Part shown: piece after piece, positions 22,598 through 31,319 of the stretch
How positions within the stretch are numbered: the first letter of the stretch is position 1
How the letters are laid out: every line of letters begins with the position of its first letter
Assembly (NCBI GenBank): GCA_002723255.1
Contig: PBNW01000036.1
Span: forward strand, 1-35,464
DNA: 35,464 nt
Direction: 5' to 3'
DNA from: Pelagibacterium sp.
GTDB lineage: Bacteria > Pseudomonadota > Alphaproteobacteria > Rhizobiales > Devosiaceae
Program-made: the position numbers and the translations under genes
The notes under the pieces: generated by a model
Database searches by the model: none
The model's input: the letters and a program-made list of their open reading frames with translations, nothing else
Told to the model about the DNA's origin: nothing

Positions 22598-23746
22598 TCA
22601 GGAAGACTGACCTGAACCGGTGCGCAGGGGCTGGGCGATGTAATCGGCCGAGCGCATCTCCTCGAGCCGGGACAGACAACGGGCGAACTCGAACCGGGTC
22701 CTGTCGTCCTGGGCGAGATCGTCGAGCGGGGCGGCAAAGCTGGCGGCGAGCTTGACCCCGCGATCGTAGAGCGTATCGACGAGCAGGATGAAGCGCTTGG
22801 CGGCGTCCGATCTGAGCCGGTCAAACACCGGCACATGATCGATCATCAGCGTGTGAAAACGGTTGGCCAGCTTGAGATAATCGCGCGCGCCGAGCGGGCG
22901 TTCGCACAGATCGGCGAAATCGAACCGCGCCACGCCCATGGCCTGGGCGGGAACGGCGATGACGCGGCCAAGGCTTTCAATGGCGTCGGGCTTTGGCTCG
23001 GCCCCGCCCGTCAGGTGATCGAACAGACCATCCATTTCGCCATCGACATCGGGCCCGGTGCCGATCTTGTAGACGTCCTGGGCATCGAGCCTCTCGCGCC
23101 GATAGTCGGTATCCGCATCGAGATTGAAGACATCGGTATGGGCCGTGAGCAGATCGATGAAGGGCTCGAAAAGCTGGCGGTTGAGCCCGTTCCAGTAGAG
23201 TTTTTCGGGCGGGATGTTGGAGGTGGCCACCACCACGACCCCATCGGCGAACAAGATCTCGAACAGGCGCGACAGCAGCATGGCATCGGTGATGTCGGAA
23301 ACGAAGAACTCGTCGAAACACAACAGCCGCACCGAGCGGGTGATGGGCCGCGCCACCGCCGGGATGGGATCACGGGAACCCTTGGTCCCGGGATTTTCCG
23401 AACGGAACTTGGCGATGCCCTCATGCACCTCGTTCATGAATTCATGGAAATGCACGCGCCGTTTGGCGCTGACCGGAACCGTTCTGTAAAACAGATCCAT
23501 GAGCATGGTCTTGCCCCGGCCCACATCGCCCCAGATGTAGAGGCCTTTGGGCGCTTCGCGCTTGCGCCGGAACAGGGCGGACAAAACCGAGCCCGCATGG
23601 GCTTCGAGCTGGTCGAGCCCTTCGGCCACCTTCTGCAATTTTTCGACAGCGTGCTTTTGCGCCGCGTCGGGCTTGACCTGCCCGGCGACGATCATGTCGG
23701 CATACGCATCGACAATGGAGCCCGAGGCTCCTTCACTCCCGGTCAA
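22598..23746 (-). CDS. zapE: Cell division ATPase ZapE (AFG1-like)
   Basis: This 382-residue AAA-type ATPase matches ZapE/AFG1, linked in E. coli to Z-ring function under low oxygen and in mitochondria to quality control of respiratory proteins. Walker A GDVGRGKT is at 73-80 and Walker B LLCFDEF at about 141-147. Other family features are HFHEFMNEVHEGI (about 99-111) and the ATSNIPPEKLY segment. The start is TTG at 23746, with GGGG just upstream; an ATG 17 codons later has no ribosome site. It is 14 bases after the lipoprotein gene. Its position near mdh and sdh suits a role tied to respiration, which is inference. Confidence 0.92.
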   Translation of the reverse strand: MTGSEGASGSIVDAYADMIVAGQVKPDAAQKHAVEKLQKVAEGLDQLEAHAGSVLSALFRRKREAPKGLYIWGDVGRGKTMLMDLFYRTVPVSAKRRVHFHEFMNEVHEGIAKFRSENPGTKGSRDPIPAVARPITRSVRLLCFDEFFVSDITDAMLLSRLFEILFADGVVVVATSNIPPEKLYWNGLNRQLFEPFIDLLTAHTDVFNLDADTDYRRERLDAQDVYKIGTGPDVDGEMDGLFDHLTGGAEPKPDAIESLGRVIAVPAQAMGVARFDFADLCERPLGARDYLKLANRFHTLMIDHVPVFDRLRSDAAKRFILLVDTLYDRGVKLAASFAAPLDDLAQDDRTRFEFARCLSRLEEMRSADYIAQPLRTGSGQSS

Positions 23747-23760
23747 GCCCCCAAACCCGG

Positions 23761-24393
23761 TTAGCCGACCATTGAAACGGACTGACCGCCCGCAAGCGTG
23801 CCCACGAACCGGTTGCCGCTCTGGAACAGCGTGCCGACCAACTCGTCGCTCTCGTTATAGAACTGGATCTGGTTGCCCAGAAGGTTCCACGAGGTCACGT
23901 CCATAAGGCCCTCAACCATGCAACCCGGCGTCGAAGCGCGATAGCGGCCGGTGGAGCCCTTGGCGGTGTAGGTGAGATTGAGACGGCACTGTTCGGCGCC
24001 GACCATCACGGTCCAGCCGCCCAAAAGCTGCTCGATGGTGACGCTGCCGGTCAGATTGCGCCCGCCCGTGGTGTTGCCGGGACTGCCCACATCGTCGAGC
24101 AGGAAACCCGGCGAACTGGTCGACGCGCTGCCATCGAGCGATGCGGTGTTGCCCGGCACGGTGGGCGTGCCTGTGGTGGGCGGGTCTTGTGGCAGAACGG
24201 TCGACCCGTCGATGGGCGGCAGGTCGGACGTGGAGACCGAACCTGTCTGCACCGGCTGAAGAGTCGGCGGTGGCGGCGTGGCGGTGACCGTGGGGGCCGA
24301 CCGGCCGAACGAGGTCGGCGAACAGGCACCAAGCACTGCGGTGCCACCGATGACCATCATCACTGCGAGCGATCTTGTAAGAGTTCCAACCAT
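23761..24393 (-). CDS. Lipoprotein with Inh/AprI-type protease-inhibitor domain
   Basis: The 210-residue protein has a lipoprotein signal peptide with lipobox VLGAC (Cys24). A Pro/Thr/Ser-rich linker (about 30-115) leads to a C-terminal beta-barrel domain (about 120-210). This begins LLGGWTVMVGAEQCRLNLTY and contains a probable disulfide, Cys136 to Cys158 (STPGC). The layout matches Omp19 of Brucella and the AprI/Inh inhibitors of metalloproteases. The start at 24393 has GGAG five bases upstream; the longer open frame before it is not supported. A role as a periplasmic protease inhibitor is inferred from the fold family. It is probably co-transcribed with zapE. Confidence 0.85.
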   Translation of the reverse strand: MVGTLTRSLAVMMVIGGTAVLGACSPTSFGRSAPTVTATPPPPTLQPVQTGSVSTSDLPPIDGSTVLPQDPPTTGTPTVPGNTASLDGSASTSSPGFLLDDVGSPGNTTGGRNLTGSVTIEQLLGGWTVMVGAEQCRLNLTYTAKGSTGRYRASTPGCMVEGLMDVTSWNLLGNQIQFYNESDELVGTLFQSGNRFVGTLAGGQSVSMVG

Positions 24394-24701
24394 AACAGCT
24401 CCATGTGTTCGGCCCGGACGGGACATGCGGGAACGTAAAGCGTTCCGTACCGTTCCAACGGCGCTGCCGGCGGCCTTGCTTGTCGTGCGGATCGAGATCA
24501 AAAGGCACGAAACCTTTCGCTTTTCGGCCCTTTGGGGCCGTGATCGCGCTCCAACCTCTTTGGCTTTAAGGCGGCAGCGTTCAAGACTCAAGCCCTCCGG
24601 TCCGTCCAAAGGGTTCAGCGTTAACTATTGTGGCCAATATGGCGGTTATGGGACAACATCGGTTTGGGCCCCCGCGCCACTGATCCAAAAGGAAAGACCG
24701 G
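24394..24701. promoter_or_regulatory. Divergent promoter region, lipoprotein gene and DUF2254 gene
   Basis: These 308 bases lie between two divergent starts and hold no supported gene. Short inverted repeats such as GGAACG...CGTTCC (about 24431-24448) and GGCCC...GGGCC (about 24529-24539) are visible. Promoter boxes could not be fixed. AAAGGAAAG before 24702 is the ribosome site of the DUF2254 gene. Confidence 0.4.
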
Positions 24702-25985
24702 ATGGGATTTTACGTCCACCTCAAGGCTTTCATGGCTTCGATTGCCGGAAGCTTCTGGTTTATGCCGCTGTTGATGGCCATAGCCGGGATTGCGCTGGGC
24801 AATCTGTTTGTCTTGATCGACACCATCGATGCGCTTTCGAACCTGCGCGAGCAGTCCTTTTATCCCCGGTTCGGTCCCGAAGGTGCAAGGGCCGTTCTGA
24901 CCACCATTGCCGGGGGCATGATGACCATGGCCTCTCTGGTCTTTTCCCTGACCTTTGTGGGACTGACCCAGCTCTCGGGGCAATTGGGTCCGCGCGTGCT
25001 GATCATGTTCATGCAGGACCGGACCACCCAGTCGGTTCTGGGTGCCTTTGTGGGCGTGTTCCTGTTCGCCCTCGTGGTGCTGGGGGAAGTGAGCGAGCTC
25101 GAGGACGGGTTCGTGCCCGAGCTCGCCGTGGCCGCCACAATCGTCATCGCCACCGGCGCGTTCGGGCTGGTGATCTATTTCGTCCACCACATGGCGCTGT
25201 CGATCCAGGCCGATGTCATCGTCGCCGATCTGGGCAAGCGGTTCGCCAAGTCCGTCGGCAAGGTCGCCGCCAGGGCCGATGCCTCCGATATCGCCAGCGC
25301 CAACCGCCGCCTCAAAGAGTTCGACGGCTTTGCCGGGGCGCCCGTTCCTGCACCCGGCAGCGGCTATATCCGCCACATCGCCTACGATCAGCTGCTCCAC
25401 ATTCTAAAGGACAACAGCCTGCGCCTCGAAATCGATCTGCGGGTTGACGACTACGTGGCCGAAGGCATGCCTATGGCGCATGTGGAGGGACCTGCTCCCG
25501 ACATCAGGGCGCTGATCAAATGCTTTACCATCGGACCGCGTCGCGATGTGCTCCAGGAAGCCACCTATGAGGCGCGTGCGCTGATCGATATCGCCTTGCG
25601 GGCGCTCTCGCCCGGCATCAACGATCCCAACACCGCCGTCGCCGCCATCGATCATATGAGCGGCTCGCTGCTGCCGCTGGTCCGCTCGGACGGCGTGCCC
25701 CGAGTGCTGTTCACCAGCGATGGGCGTGCCGCGCTCAAGCGGCCCGAGCTGGGGCTGGCCCACTATCTCGACCTGATCGTGCCCGCGCTGTTGCCGGCCA
25801 TGCGCACCGATACGCTGGCCACCGAAAGGCTGATCGAGCTCTTGATCCTTTTCGACCGGGTGAGCCGGCAGGAGCACCAGCGTGAGGCGATTACCAAATG
25901 GCGCAAGGTGATGGCCCGCGACGTGGACAACCACCAGCTGCCGCAAACCATGGTGGACTGGCTCAAGGACAAGGCGAGCGAGTGA
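24702..25985 (+). CDS. DUF2254 membrane protein
   Basis: The 427-residue protein has four hydrophobic segments in its first half (about 13-35, 62-88, 106-128, 137-160) and a large soluble C-terminal part. Segments such as GGMMTMASLVFSLTFVGLTQ followed by QLGPRVLIMFMQDRTTQSVL, and later DIALRALSPGINDPNTAVAA, are hallmarks of DUF2254. The function of the family is not established. The start has a clear AAAGGAAAG ribosome site. It is a single-gene unit; a bipartite palindromic repeat lies 45 bases behind its stop. Confidence 0.92.
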   Translation: MGFYVHLKAFMASIAGSFWFMPLLMAIAGIALGNLFVLIDTIDALSNLREQSFYPRFGPEGARAVLTTIAGGMMTMASLVFSLTFVGLTQLSGQLGPRVLIMFMQDRTTQSVLGAFVGVFLFALVVLGEVSELEDGFVPELAVAATIVIATGAFGLVIYFVHHMALSIQADVIVADLGKRFAKSVGKVAARADASDIASANRRLKEFDGFAGAPVPAPGSGYIRHIAYDQLLHILKDNSLRLEIDLRVDDYVAEGMPMAHVEGPAPDIRALIKCFTIGPRRDVLQEATYEARALIDIALRALSPGINDPNTAVAAIDHMSGSLLPLVRSDGVPRVLFTSDGRAALKRPELGLAHYLDLIVPALLPAMRTDTLATERLIELLILFDRVSRQEHQREAITKWRKVMARDVDNHQLPQTMVDWLKDKASE

Positions 25986-26029
25986 GGTGTTGCGCGAACA
26001 CGCGCTCAAACCACATTGTCTCCACACTG

Positions 26030-26127
26030 GTCATCCCGGGCGAAGACCCGGGAACCGTAAGCGGCAGAGCCGGGGTTTTTATCTCGGACGCTGAGTGTAC
26101 TGGGCCCCGGGTCAAGCCCGGGGTGAC
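26030..26127. repeat. Bipartite palindromic repeat (copy 2) after the DUF2254 gene
   Basis: Two GC hairpins, TCCCGGGCGAAGACCCGGGA and CCCCGGGTCAAGCCCGGGG, are bounded by GTCAT on the left and GTGAC on the right. A 24-base part of the middle and right half (about 26089-26110) is shared with copy 3 without mismatch. It lies between converging genes and may also end both transcripts. Confidence 0.9.
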
Positions 26128-26179
26128 AGGGTGGGGAAGGCAGCAGCGGCGTTGCCCAATGGGATCGCTGCAAGCGGCT

Positions 26180-26410
26180 CTAGCGGTCCAGCATGTCCTT
26201 GAGCAACGCTTCGGCCAGCGGCTGGGCGTCGCGGGCCTCATGGGTGGGCACGGCGATGGCCAGGCCCTTGCCCGTCAGCCCCGCCCCGATGCCCGGCAGC
26301 CCGCCATCGGTGATCTCGCGCGGGGTGAACCCGTGCGCCTGAAGCGCGGTGACCATGAGCCGGGCCACCGATTCGCGTTCCACATAGACAATGGTTTCAT
26401 AGTCGGTCAT
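26180..26410 (-). CDS. DUF2007-type small protein
   Basis: The 76-residue protein begins with YETIVYVERESVARLMVTAL and continues QAHGFTPREI, which is the ferredoxin-like layout of DUF2007 (putative signal-transducing proteins). No function is established. The ATG at 26410 has GGAG eight bases upstream; the longer open frame from a TTG is not preferred. It follows sdhB by 76 bases with a terminator between, so it is probably expressed on its own or by read-through. Confidence 0.75.
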   Translation of the reverse strand: MTDYETIVYVERESVARLMVTALQAHGFTPREITDGGLPGIGAGLTGKGLAIAVPTHEARDAQPLAEALLKDMLDR

Positions 26411-26433
26411 GGCGCGGCTCCTTAAAAGCAAAC

Positions 26434-26460
26434 GGGGTCCGTGGACTGTCCACGGACCCC
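26434..26460 (-). terminator. Terminator of the sdh operon
   Basis: GGGGTCCGTGGA and TCCACGGACCCC form a perfect 12-base-pair stem with a three-base loop. On the minus strand it is followed by GTTTGCTTTT. It lies 26 bases after the sdhB stop. Confidence 0.85.
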
Positions 26461-26486
26461 TTTAACGTCTATCGCATGGCGCCGGT

Positions 26487-27272
26487 TCAGGCCACCTTGC
26501 GTTCGACCATCATCTTCTTGATTTCGGCAATCGCCTTGGCCGGGTTGAGCCCTTTGGGGCAGACCTTGGCGCAGTTCATGATGGTGTGGCAGCGATAGAG
26601 CTTGAAGGGGTCTTCAAGATCGTCGAGGCGTTCGGACGTGGCTTCGTCCCGGCTGTCGATCAGCCAGCGATAGGCCTGCAACAGCACGGCCGGACCGAGA
26701 TATTTTTCCCCGTTCCACCAATAGGACGGGCACGAGGTCGAGCAGCACGCGCACAATATGCACTCGTAAAGCCCGTCGAGCTTGGCCCTGTCCTCTTTCG
26801 ACTGCAGCCATTCGGTGTCCGGGGTGGGTGATTTGGTCTGCAGCCATGGCTGGACCGATTTGTGCTGCTCGTAAAAGGTCGAAAGGTCGGGCACCAGATC
26901 TTTCACAACCGGCATGTGCGGCAGCGGATAGACGGCGATCGGGCCGTTTGAAACCTCGTCCATGCCCTTGGTGCAGGCCAGCGTATTGGCGCCGTCGATG
27001 TTCATGGCGCACGAACCGCAAATCCCTTCGCGGCACGAGCGGCGCAGGGTGAGCGTGGGATCGATGTTGTTCTTGATCCACAAGAGCCCATCGAGAATCA
27101 TCGGCCCGCAATCGTCGAGATCGACGAAATAGACGTCGATGCGCGGATTGTCGCCCGTGTCGGGATCGTAGCGATAGACCTTGTATTCACGCAAATTCGT
27201 CGCGCCGTCCGGCTTTGGCCAGGTCTTGCCCTTTTTGGGGCGGGAGCGCTTGTCGAGGACGAGTTCAGCCAT
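26487..27272 (-). CDS. sdhB: Succinate dehydrogenase iron-sulfur subunit
   Basis: This 261-residue subunit carries electrons from SdhA to quinone. The [2Fe-2S] ligands are Cys80, Cys85, Cys88 and Cys100 (CREGICGSC). The C-terminal part holds [12 protein letters not shown] (about 171-182) and [17 protein letters not shown] (about 228-244) for the [4Fe-4S] and [3Fe-4S] clusters. It is the last gene of sdhCDAB, 14 bases after sdhA, and a perfect hairpin terminator follows. Confidence 0.98.
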   Translation of the reverse strand: MAELVLDKRSRPKKGKTWPKPDGATNLREYKVYRYDPDTGDNPRIDVYFVDLDDCGPMILDGLLWIKNNIDPTLTLRRSCREGICGSCAMNIDGANTLACTKGMDEVSNGPIAVYPLPHMPVVKDLVPDLSTFYEQHKSVQPWLQTKSPTPDTEWLQSKEDRAKLDGLYECILCACCSTSCPSYWWNGEKYLGPAVLLQAYRWLIDSRDEATSERLDDLEDPFKLYRCHTIMNCAKVCPKGLNPAKAIAEIKKMMVERKVA

Positions 27273-27286
27273 TTGTCGTTCGCTCC

Positions 27287-29086
27287 TTAGTAAACGCGGG
27301 CCTTGGGCGCGATCTTTTTGAGATCAATGCCATCGGACAGCGGATCGACGTGAACCGGACGGTAGCCGAGCGTCACCTTGCCCGCATCATCGATCCAGCT
27401 CAGCGTGTGCTTGCGCCAGTTGACGTCGTCGCGATCGGCGAAATCCTCGCGGGCGTGAGCGCCGCGGCTCTCCTTGCGCGCCTCGGCCGAATAGACCGTT
27501 GTGATGGCGTTGGCCATGAGGTTTTCAAGCTCGAGGGTTTCGACAAGATCGGAATTCCAGATCATCGAGCGGTCGGTGACCTTGACGTCGGCGAGTTCGG
27601 CCCAGATGCCTGAAATCCGCTCACAGCCCGCTTCGAGGGTTTCCTGGGTGCGGAACACTGCGGCGTCTTCCTGCATGGCGCGCTGCATCTTGTCGCGCAG
27701 TTTTGCGGTCGGCGCACTGCCATTGGCGTGACGCAGCCGGTCGAACCGGGCGAGGATCTTGTCGTCCTGGGCGCTGTTGATCGAAGGGATCGGTGCGCTC
27801 CGGTCCATCACCGCACCGGCCCGCAGCGCGGCGGCGCGGCCGAACACCACAAGATCGGTCAGCGAGTTGGACCCCAGCCGGTTGGCGCCATGCACCGAAG
27901 CGCAGGCCGCTTCGCCCACCGCCATCAGCCCGGGCACCACACGATCGGGATCGCTCTCGGTGGGATTGAGCACTTCGCCATGATAATTGGCCGGTATGCC
28001 GCCCATATTGTAGTGGACGGTGGGAATGACCGGGATCGGCTCGCGGGTCAGATCGACACCGGCAAAGATTTTCGCACTCTCGGAAATGCCTGGCAGGCGC
28101 TCATGAAGCACCGCCGGGTCGAGGTGATCGAGGTGCAGGAAGATGTGGTCGCCCTTGGCGCCCACGCCCCGGCCCTCGCGGATTTCCATGGTCATGCAGC
28201 GGCTCACGACGTCGCGGGATGCCAGATCCTTGGCGTTGGGGGCATAGCGCTCCATGAAGCGCTCGCCCTCGGAATTGACCAGATACCCGCCCTCCCCGCG
28301 CGCGCCCTCGGTGATCAGGCACCCCGAGCCGTAAATGCCCGTGGGGTGGAACTGGACAAATTCCATATCCTGGAGCGGCAGCCCGGCGCGGGCCACCATG
28401 CCGTTGCCGTCGCCCGTGCAGGTGTGGGCCGACGTGGCCGAGAAATAGGCGCGTCCGTCCCCGCCGGTGGCCAGCACAACCATCTTGGCGCGGAAGCGGT
28501 GAATGGTGCCGTCGTCGAGCTTCCAGGCGATGACGCCCTGGCATTCCCCGTTCTCGCCCATGATCAGATCGAGCGCGAAATATTCGACGAAGAACTCGGC
28601 GTTGTTGCGCAACGACTGGCCATAAAGCGTGTGCAGGATGGCATGGCCGGTGCGGTCAGCCGCCGCGCAGGTGCGCTGCACCGGGGGGCCTTCGCCATAT
28701 TCGGTCATGTGACCGCCGAACGGGCGCTGATAGATCTTGCCCTGTTCGGTGCGCGAAAACGGCACGCCGTAATGCTCGAGCTCGTAGATCGCCTGGGGGG
28801 CCTCGCGGGCCAGATATTCCATGGCGTCATTATCGCCCAGCCAGTCCGACCCCTTGACGGTGTCGTACATGTGCCACTGCCAGCTGTCGGGGCCCATGTT
28901 GGAGAGCGAGGCCGCGATGCCGCCCTGCGCAGCGACGGTGTGGCTGCGGGTGGGGAAGACCTTGGTGACGCAGGCGGTCGAAAAGCCCTGCTCGGCCATG
29001 CCCAGCGTGGCGCGCAGTCCCGCGCCGCCGGCGCCGACCACCACGACGTCATAGGCGTGGTCGATGATTTGGTAAGCCGAAGCCAT
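27287..29086 (-). CDS. sdhA: Succinate dehydrogenase flavoprotein subunit
   Basis: This 599-residue subunit oxidises succinate to fumarate. It has the FAD-binding [15 protein letters not shown] (14-28), His49 in [11 protein letters not shown] (the FAD-linking histidine of the family), the substrate-site region [20 protein letters not shown], and [17 protein letters not shown]. The C-terminal end [19 protein letters not shown] is typical. It starts eight bases after sdhD, so translation is tightly coupled. Confidence 0.98.
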   Translation of the reverse strand: MASAYQIIDHAYDVVVVGAGGAGLRATLGMAEQGFSTACVTKVFPTRSHTVAAQGGIAASLSNMGPDSWQWHMYDTVKGSDWLGDNDAMEYLAREAPQAIYELEHYGVPFSRTEQGKIYQRPFGGHMTEYGEGPPVQRTCAAADRTGHAILHTLYGQSLRNNAEFFVEYFALDLIMGENGECQGVIAWKLDDGTIHRFRAKMVVLATGGDGRAYFSATSAHTCTGDGNGMVARAGLPLQDMEFVQFHPTGIYGSGCLITEGARGEGGYLVNSEGERFMERYAPNAKDLASRDVVSRCMTMEIREGRGVGAKGDHIFLHLDHLDPAVLHERLPGISESAKIFAGVDLTREPIPVIPTVHYNMGGIPANYHGEVLNPTESDPDRVVPGLMAVGEAACASVHGANRLGSNSLTDLVVFGRAAALRAGAVMDRSAPIPSINSAQDDKILARFDRLRHANGSAPTAKLRDKMQRAMQEDAAVFRTQETLEAGCERISGIWAELADVKVTDRSMIWNSDLVETLELENLMANAITTVYSAEARKESRGAHAREDFADRDDVNWRKHTLSWIDDAGKVTLGYRPVHVDPLSDGIDLKKIAPKARVY

Positions 29087-29094
29087 GAGCGAAA

Positions 29095-29445
29095 TTAACC
29101 TCCGAAGGCGAGGACGAGAACCGAAACCAGGGCGATAACGCCCACGATCACGGTGAAAATGGTGTTGGCCGCCTTGGCCAGCGAGTGATTGCGCGGCTCG
29201 TGGATGTAATCCTCGATCACCTCGTTCATGCCGTTGCGCATGTGGATGAAGGCGACGGCGAACAGGACGATGGCGAGGATGGAAACCAGCGGATTGGCGA
29301 AGGTCGCGGTCATCTGGGCCCGGTCGGCGCCCGACAGCGAAACGACCAGCCAGATCAAGAACCCGACCAGAACGATATTGATCGCTCCGGTGACACGCTG
29401 GAGAATGAAGGCGCCGGTGCCCTTTTCCTTGGGATTTGTCTGCAT
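29095..29445 (-). CDS. sdhD: Succinate dehydrogenase membrane anchor subunit
   Basis: This 116-residue protein has three membrane helices (about 20-37, 50-68, 92-114) and the heme-ligand segment [20 protein letters not shown] (about 62-81). The start at 29445 has GGGGGA five bases upstream. A longer open frame that begins inside sdhC is not needed. It lies 10 bases after sdhC. Confidence 0.93.
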   Translation of the reverse strand: MQTNPKEKGTGAFILQRVTGAINIVLVGFLIWLVVSLSGADRAQMTATFANPLVSILAIVLFAVAFIHMRNGMNEVIEDYIHEPRNHSLAKAANTIFTVIVGVIALVSVLVLAFGG

Positions 29446-29455
29446 GGTGTTCCCC

Positions 29456-29836
29456 CTAGAACCAGACGAACACGGCCCAGACGATGACCGTCGCCGCAAT
29501 CGAGAAAACAAGCGTGGCAAGCGTGATGGCCTCGCGGCTGGCCGGATCGAACCCGGCGCCGGTGTCCCAGATGAAGTGCTTGAGCCCGCCGGCCATGTGA
29601 TGGAACAGTGTCCAGGTGTATAAAAACAGCCCGATCTGGATGATCGGATGCCCAAAGAACCCCTGCACCGCTGCCAGCTGATCCTGTCCCAGCGCGGCCG
29701 ATCCCAGCCAGAGCGCAAACAGGACGGTGCCCAGATAGAGCCCGATGCCCAGCACGCGGTGCACGATCGACAGGGTCATGGTCAGGGTAAAGCGATAGAC
29801 GGAAAGATGCGGGGACGTCGGTCGGAACTGCGCCAT
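29456..29836 (-). CDS. sdhC: Succinate dehydrogenase cytochrome b556 subunit
   Basis: This 126-residue subunit binds heme b and helps form the quinone site. The family start RPTSPHLSVYRFTLTMTLSI with VHRVLG (5-30) contains the quinone-site Ser23 and Arg27. The HHMAGGLKHFIWD segment (about 79-91) holds the heme-ligand histidine. Three membrane helices are visible. The start at 29836 is chosen by alignment with the family; 25 upstream in-frame codons have no homology character. It is the first gene of the operon. Confidence 0.95.
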   Translation of the reverse strand: MAQFRPTSPHLSVYRFTLTMTLSIVHRVLGIGLYLGTVLFALWLGSAALGQDQLAAVQGFFGHPIIQIGLFLYTWTLFHHMAGGLKHFIWDTGAGFDPASREAITLATLVFSIAATVIVWAVFVWF

Positions 29837-29866
29837 TGTCTGCCTCGATCTGGCCCGCGCGGAGCC

Positions 29867-29894
29867 GCCGGGCACACAGCGCCGGTTGCCCGGC
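29867..29894 (-). other. Hairpin in the sdhC leader
   Basis: GCCGGGCA (29867-29874) pairs perfectly with TGCCCGGC (29887-29894) around a 12-base loop. It lies between the candidate sdh promoter and the sdhC start, so it would be in the leader RNA. A regulatory role is possible but not shown. Confidence 0.4.
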
Positions 29895-29911
29895 AGAAAA
29901 CTTGCGGCCAA

Positions 29912-29940
29912 CTTCTAATCGCGCTTTCCCCATTCGTCAA
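29912..29940 (-). promoter_or_regulatory. Candidate promoter of sdhCDAB
   Basis: On the minus strand TTGACG (29940-29935) and TAGAAG (29917-29912) are separated by exactly 17 bases. The start site would be near 29905, giving a leader of about 70 bases before sdhC. Confidence 0.5.
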
Positions 29941-29997
29941 AGGGCCGCGCTTACGTCTTTGGTCTGAAAACGGCCAACGCGGCCCCCGCTAAAATAT

Positions 29998-30012
29998 TGA
30001 CTTTTAAGGTCA
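29998..30012. promoter_or_regulatory. Operator-like imperfect palindrome in the sdhC-nudK gap
   Basis: TGACTTTTAAGGTCA has perfect TGAC/GTCA ends. It lies in the AT-rich centre of the divergent region between sdhC and the Nudix gene. It may be part of a promoter or a regulator site; no boxes could be fixed for the Nudix gene. Confidence 0.3.
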
Positions 30013-30077
30013 TATTTTTGTCCGGCACTGGACAGCACCGGTTAAGTCGAGGCAAGAGTGGAGAAATGTCAGCCAGG

Positions 30078-30094
30078 TTTACCTACAAGGTAAA
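30078..30094 (+). promoter_or_regulatory. Inverted repeat covering the ribosome site of the Nudix gene
   Basis: TTTACCT and AGGTAAA form a perfect seven-base inverted repeat with a three-base spacer, ending six bases before the ATG at 30101. The right arm contains the AAGG ribosome site. As RNA it could hide that site; as DNA it could be an operator. Confidence 0.5.
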
Positions 30095-30100
30095 GTCAAG

Positions 30101-30700
30101 ATGCCAGCCCACAACGCGATCACCATCACAGCCAAAAAAATACTCGCACGCGCCTGGGGCAGCCTGACCGAATATGTGCTGGCCTATCCGCGCCGGGACG
30201 GAACCAGTGTTTCGCTGACCCGCGAGGTCTATGACCACGGCAGCGCCGCGGCGATTCTGCTGCTCGATACCGACCGCCGGGTGATGACGCTGGTGCGCCA
30301 GTTCCGCCTGCCGCCTCACCTCAATGGCGACGATGGCAATCTGATCGAAGTGTGCGCCGGGCTGCTCGAGGGGGACGACCCGGAAACCTGCGCGAAAAAG
30401 GAAGCGCTTGAGGAGACCGGCATCGTGCCCTCCCGCCTGCGGTTTGCGTTCCAGATCTATGCCAGCCCCGGATCATTGAGCGAGAAAATCCACTGCTTTG
30501 TCGGCTTCTACGACGAAGGCTGCAGGCGCGGCCCAGGCGGCGGACTGGCCGAGGAGGGGGAGGAGATCACGCTTGTCGAAGCCGGATTCGATCAGGCACT
30601 GGCGATGATCGATCAGGGACAGATCATCGATGCCAAAAGTGTGGCGCTGATCCAGTACGCTGCAATCAATGGGCTTTTGGCGGACCCAAGGCGGGGCTAA
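30101..30700 (+). CDS. nudK: NudK-like Nudix hydrolase (GDP-mannose pyrophosphatase type)
   Basis: The 199-residue protein fits NudK, which splits GDP-mannose to GMP and mannose 1-phosphate; related enzymes act on ADP-ribose. The Nudix box is at about 87-108 (GLLEGDDPETCAKKEALEET then GI). The acidic residue after G-x5 is Asp where the usual motif has Glu; the catalytic KEALEETG core is intact. The downstream QIYASPGSLSEKIHCFVGFY (about 118-137) and the ending ALAMIDQGQIIDAKSVALIQ are characteristic of NudK. The last four bases overlap the 3' end of the convergent small membrane-protein gene. Confidence 0.8.
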   Translation: MPAHNAITITAKKILARAWGSLTEYVLAYPRRDGTSVSLTREVYDHGSAAAILLLDTDRRVMTLVRQFRLPPHLNGDDGNLIEVCAGLLEGDDPETCAKKEALEETGIVPSRLRFAFQIYASPGSLSEKIHCFVGFYDEGCRRGPGGGLAEEGEEITLVEAGFDQALAMIDQGQIIDAKSVALIQYAAINGLLADPRRG

Positions 30701-30996
30701 GGGGTTGCAAGGAACGCGCCGGTCACCGAATGGAGCAATTGGGGATTGCTCCAGAGCACCCACGCGCCAATGGCCAGCGCCACAAGCAGCACCAGCCCGA
30801 ACGCCTTGCGCACCAGCGAAAAGACCAGCCAGAACGCCACCAGCGCAATGGCGCCGATGACAATAAGTGAAAAGCTGTCGGTTGGAATCCCGGCCTCCCT
30901 GCGAACCGTTGAACCACCACCGATTGCACAGCCCGAGGGCGGCTTTTTGATGTCAGGCAGCGGGCCGGACCGGCAAAGGTCTGCCCAATCGTCCAT
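30697..30996 (-). CDS. Small membrane protein of unknown function
   Basis: The C-terminal 65 residues contain two hydrophobic helices (SLIVIGAIALVAFWLVFSLV and GLVLLVALAIGAWVLW) separated by a short basic turn (RKAF). I do not recognise a family. The start is uncertain: the ATG at 30996 given here has no ribosome site, an ATG at 31044 also lacks one, and AGGGAGG near 30897-30903 is followed by no usual start codon. The hydrophobic part looks like a real protein; the N-terminal 35 residues may not be. Confidence 0.45.
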   Translation of the reverse strand: MDDWADLCRSGPLPDIKKPPSGCAIGGGSTVRREAGIPTDSFSLIVIGAIALVAFWLVFSLVRKAFGLVLLVALAIGAWVLWSNPQLLHSVTGAFLATP

Positions 30997-31061
30997 GGAA
31001 CCGTGAGCGGGGACAATAAGTTTGCCCACCAGAACCAACCTCATGGAAGGAATGCCAGATC

Positions 31062-31274
31062 ATGAAAACATTTGCTTCGATTGCCCTCGTCATGGCCGGT
31101 GCCCTGGCCGTCTCCGGCTGCACCTCGACCCAGCAGAACATGACAGGGGCGGCAGTTGGCGGCGGCGCAGGCGCGGCCGTCGGCGGATCTGTCGCTGGCA
31201 CGCCCGGCGCCGTAGTGGGCGGGGCCGGCGGTGCGGCTGCAGGCGTTGCCGTTTCCGAAGAAATGAACGACTGA
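31062..31274 (+). CDS. Small glycine-zipper lipoprotein
   Basis: The 70-residue protein has a lipoprotein signal peptide with lipobox AVSGC (Cys20). Residues about 28-64 are almost only Gly, Ala and Val in a G-x-x-x-G pattern (AVGGGAGAAVGGSVAGTPGA), followed by a polar SEEMND tail. It would be an outer-membrane or periplasmic lipoprotein of the glycine-zipper type. AAGGA about 12 bases upstream is the ribosome site. A terminator follows, so it is probably a single-gene unit. No specific role can be given. Confidence 0.8.
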   Translation: MKTFASIALVMAGALAVSGCTSTQQNMTGAAVGGGAGAAVGGSVAGTPGAVVGGAGGAAAGVAVSEEMND

Positions 31275-31319
31275 TTTGCCTCCGGGTGGCCGGTGGGCCG
31301 CCCGAGCGCATGTGCAAAG

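Noticed and set aside
22376..22615. A 79-codon plus-strand frame between mdh and zapE
   Set aside because: It reads through a palindromic repeat; phrases such as YWIPDQVRDD are typical of translated repeats, not proteins.
24394..24609. A 72-codon N-terminal extension of the Inh-type lipoprotein
   Set aside because: The lipoprotein signal peptide must be at the N-terminus, and the start at 24393 has GGAG upstream.
27728..29098. A 456-codon plus-strand frame opposite sdhA
   Set aside because: Antisense shadow of sdhA with low-complexity His/Gln/Arg-rich translation.
29446..29718. A longer sdhD frame that begins inside sdhC
   Set aside because: The internal ATG at 29445 has a strong ribosome site and matches the family start; the upstream part is sdhC in another frame.
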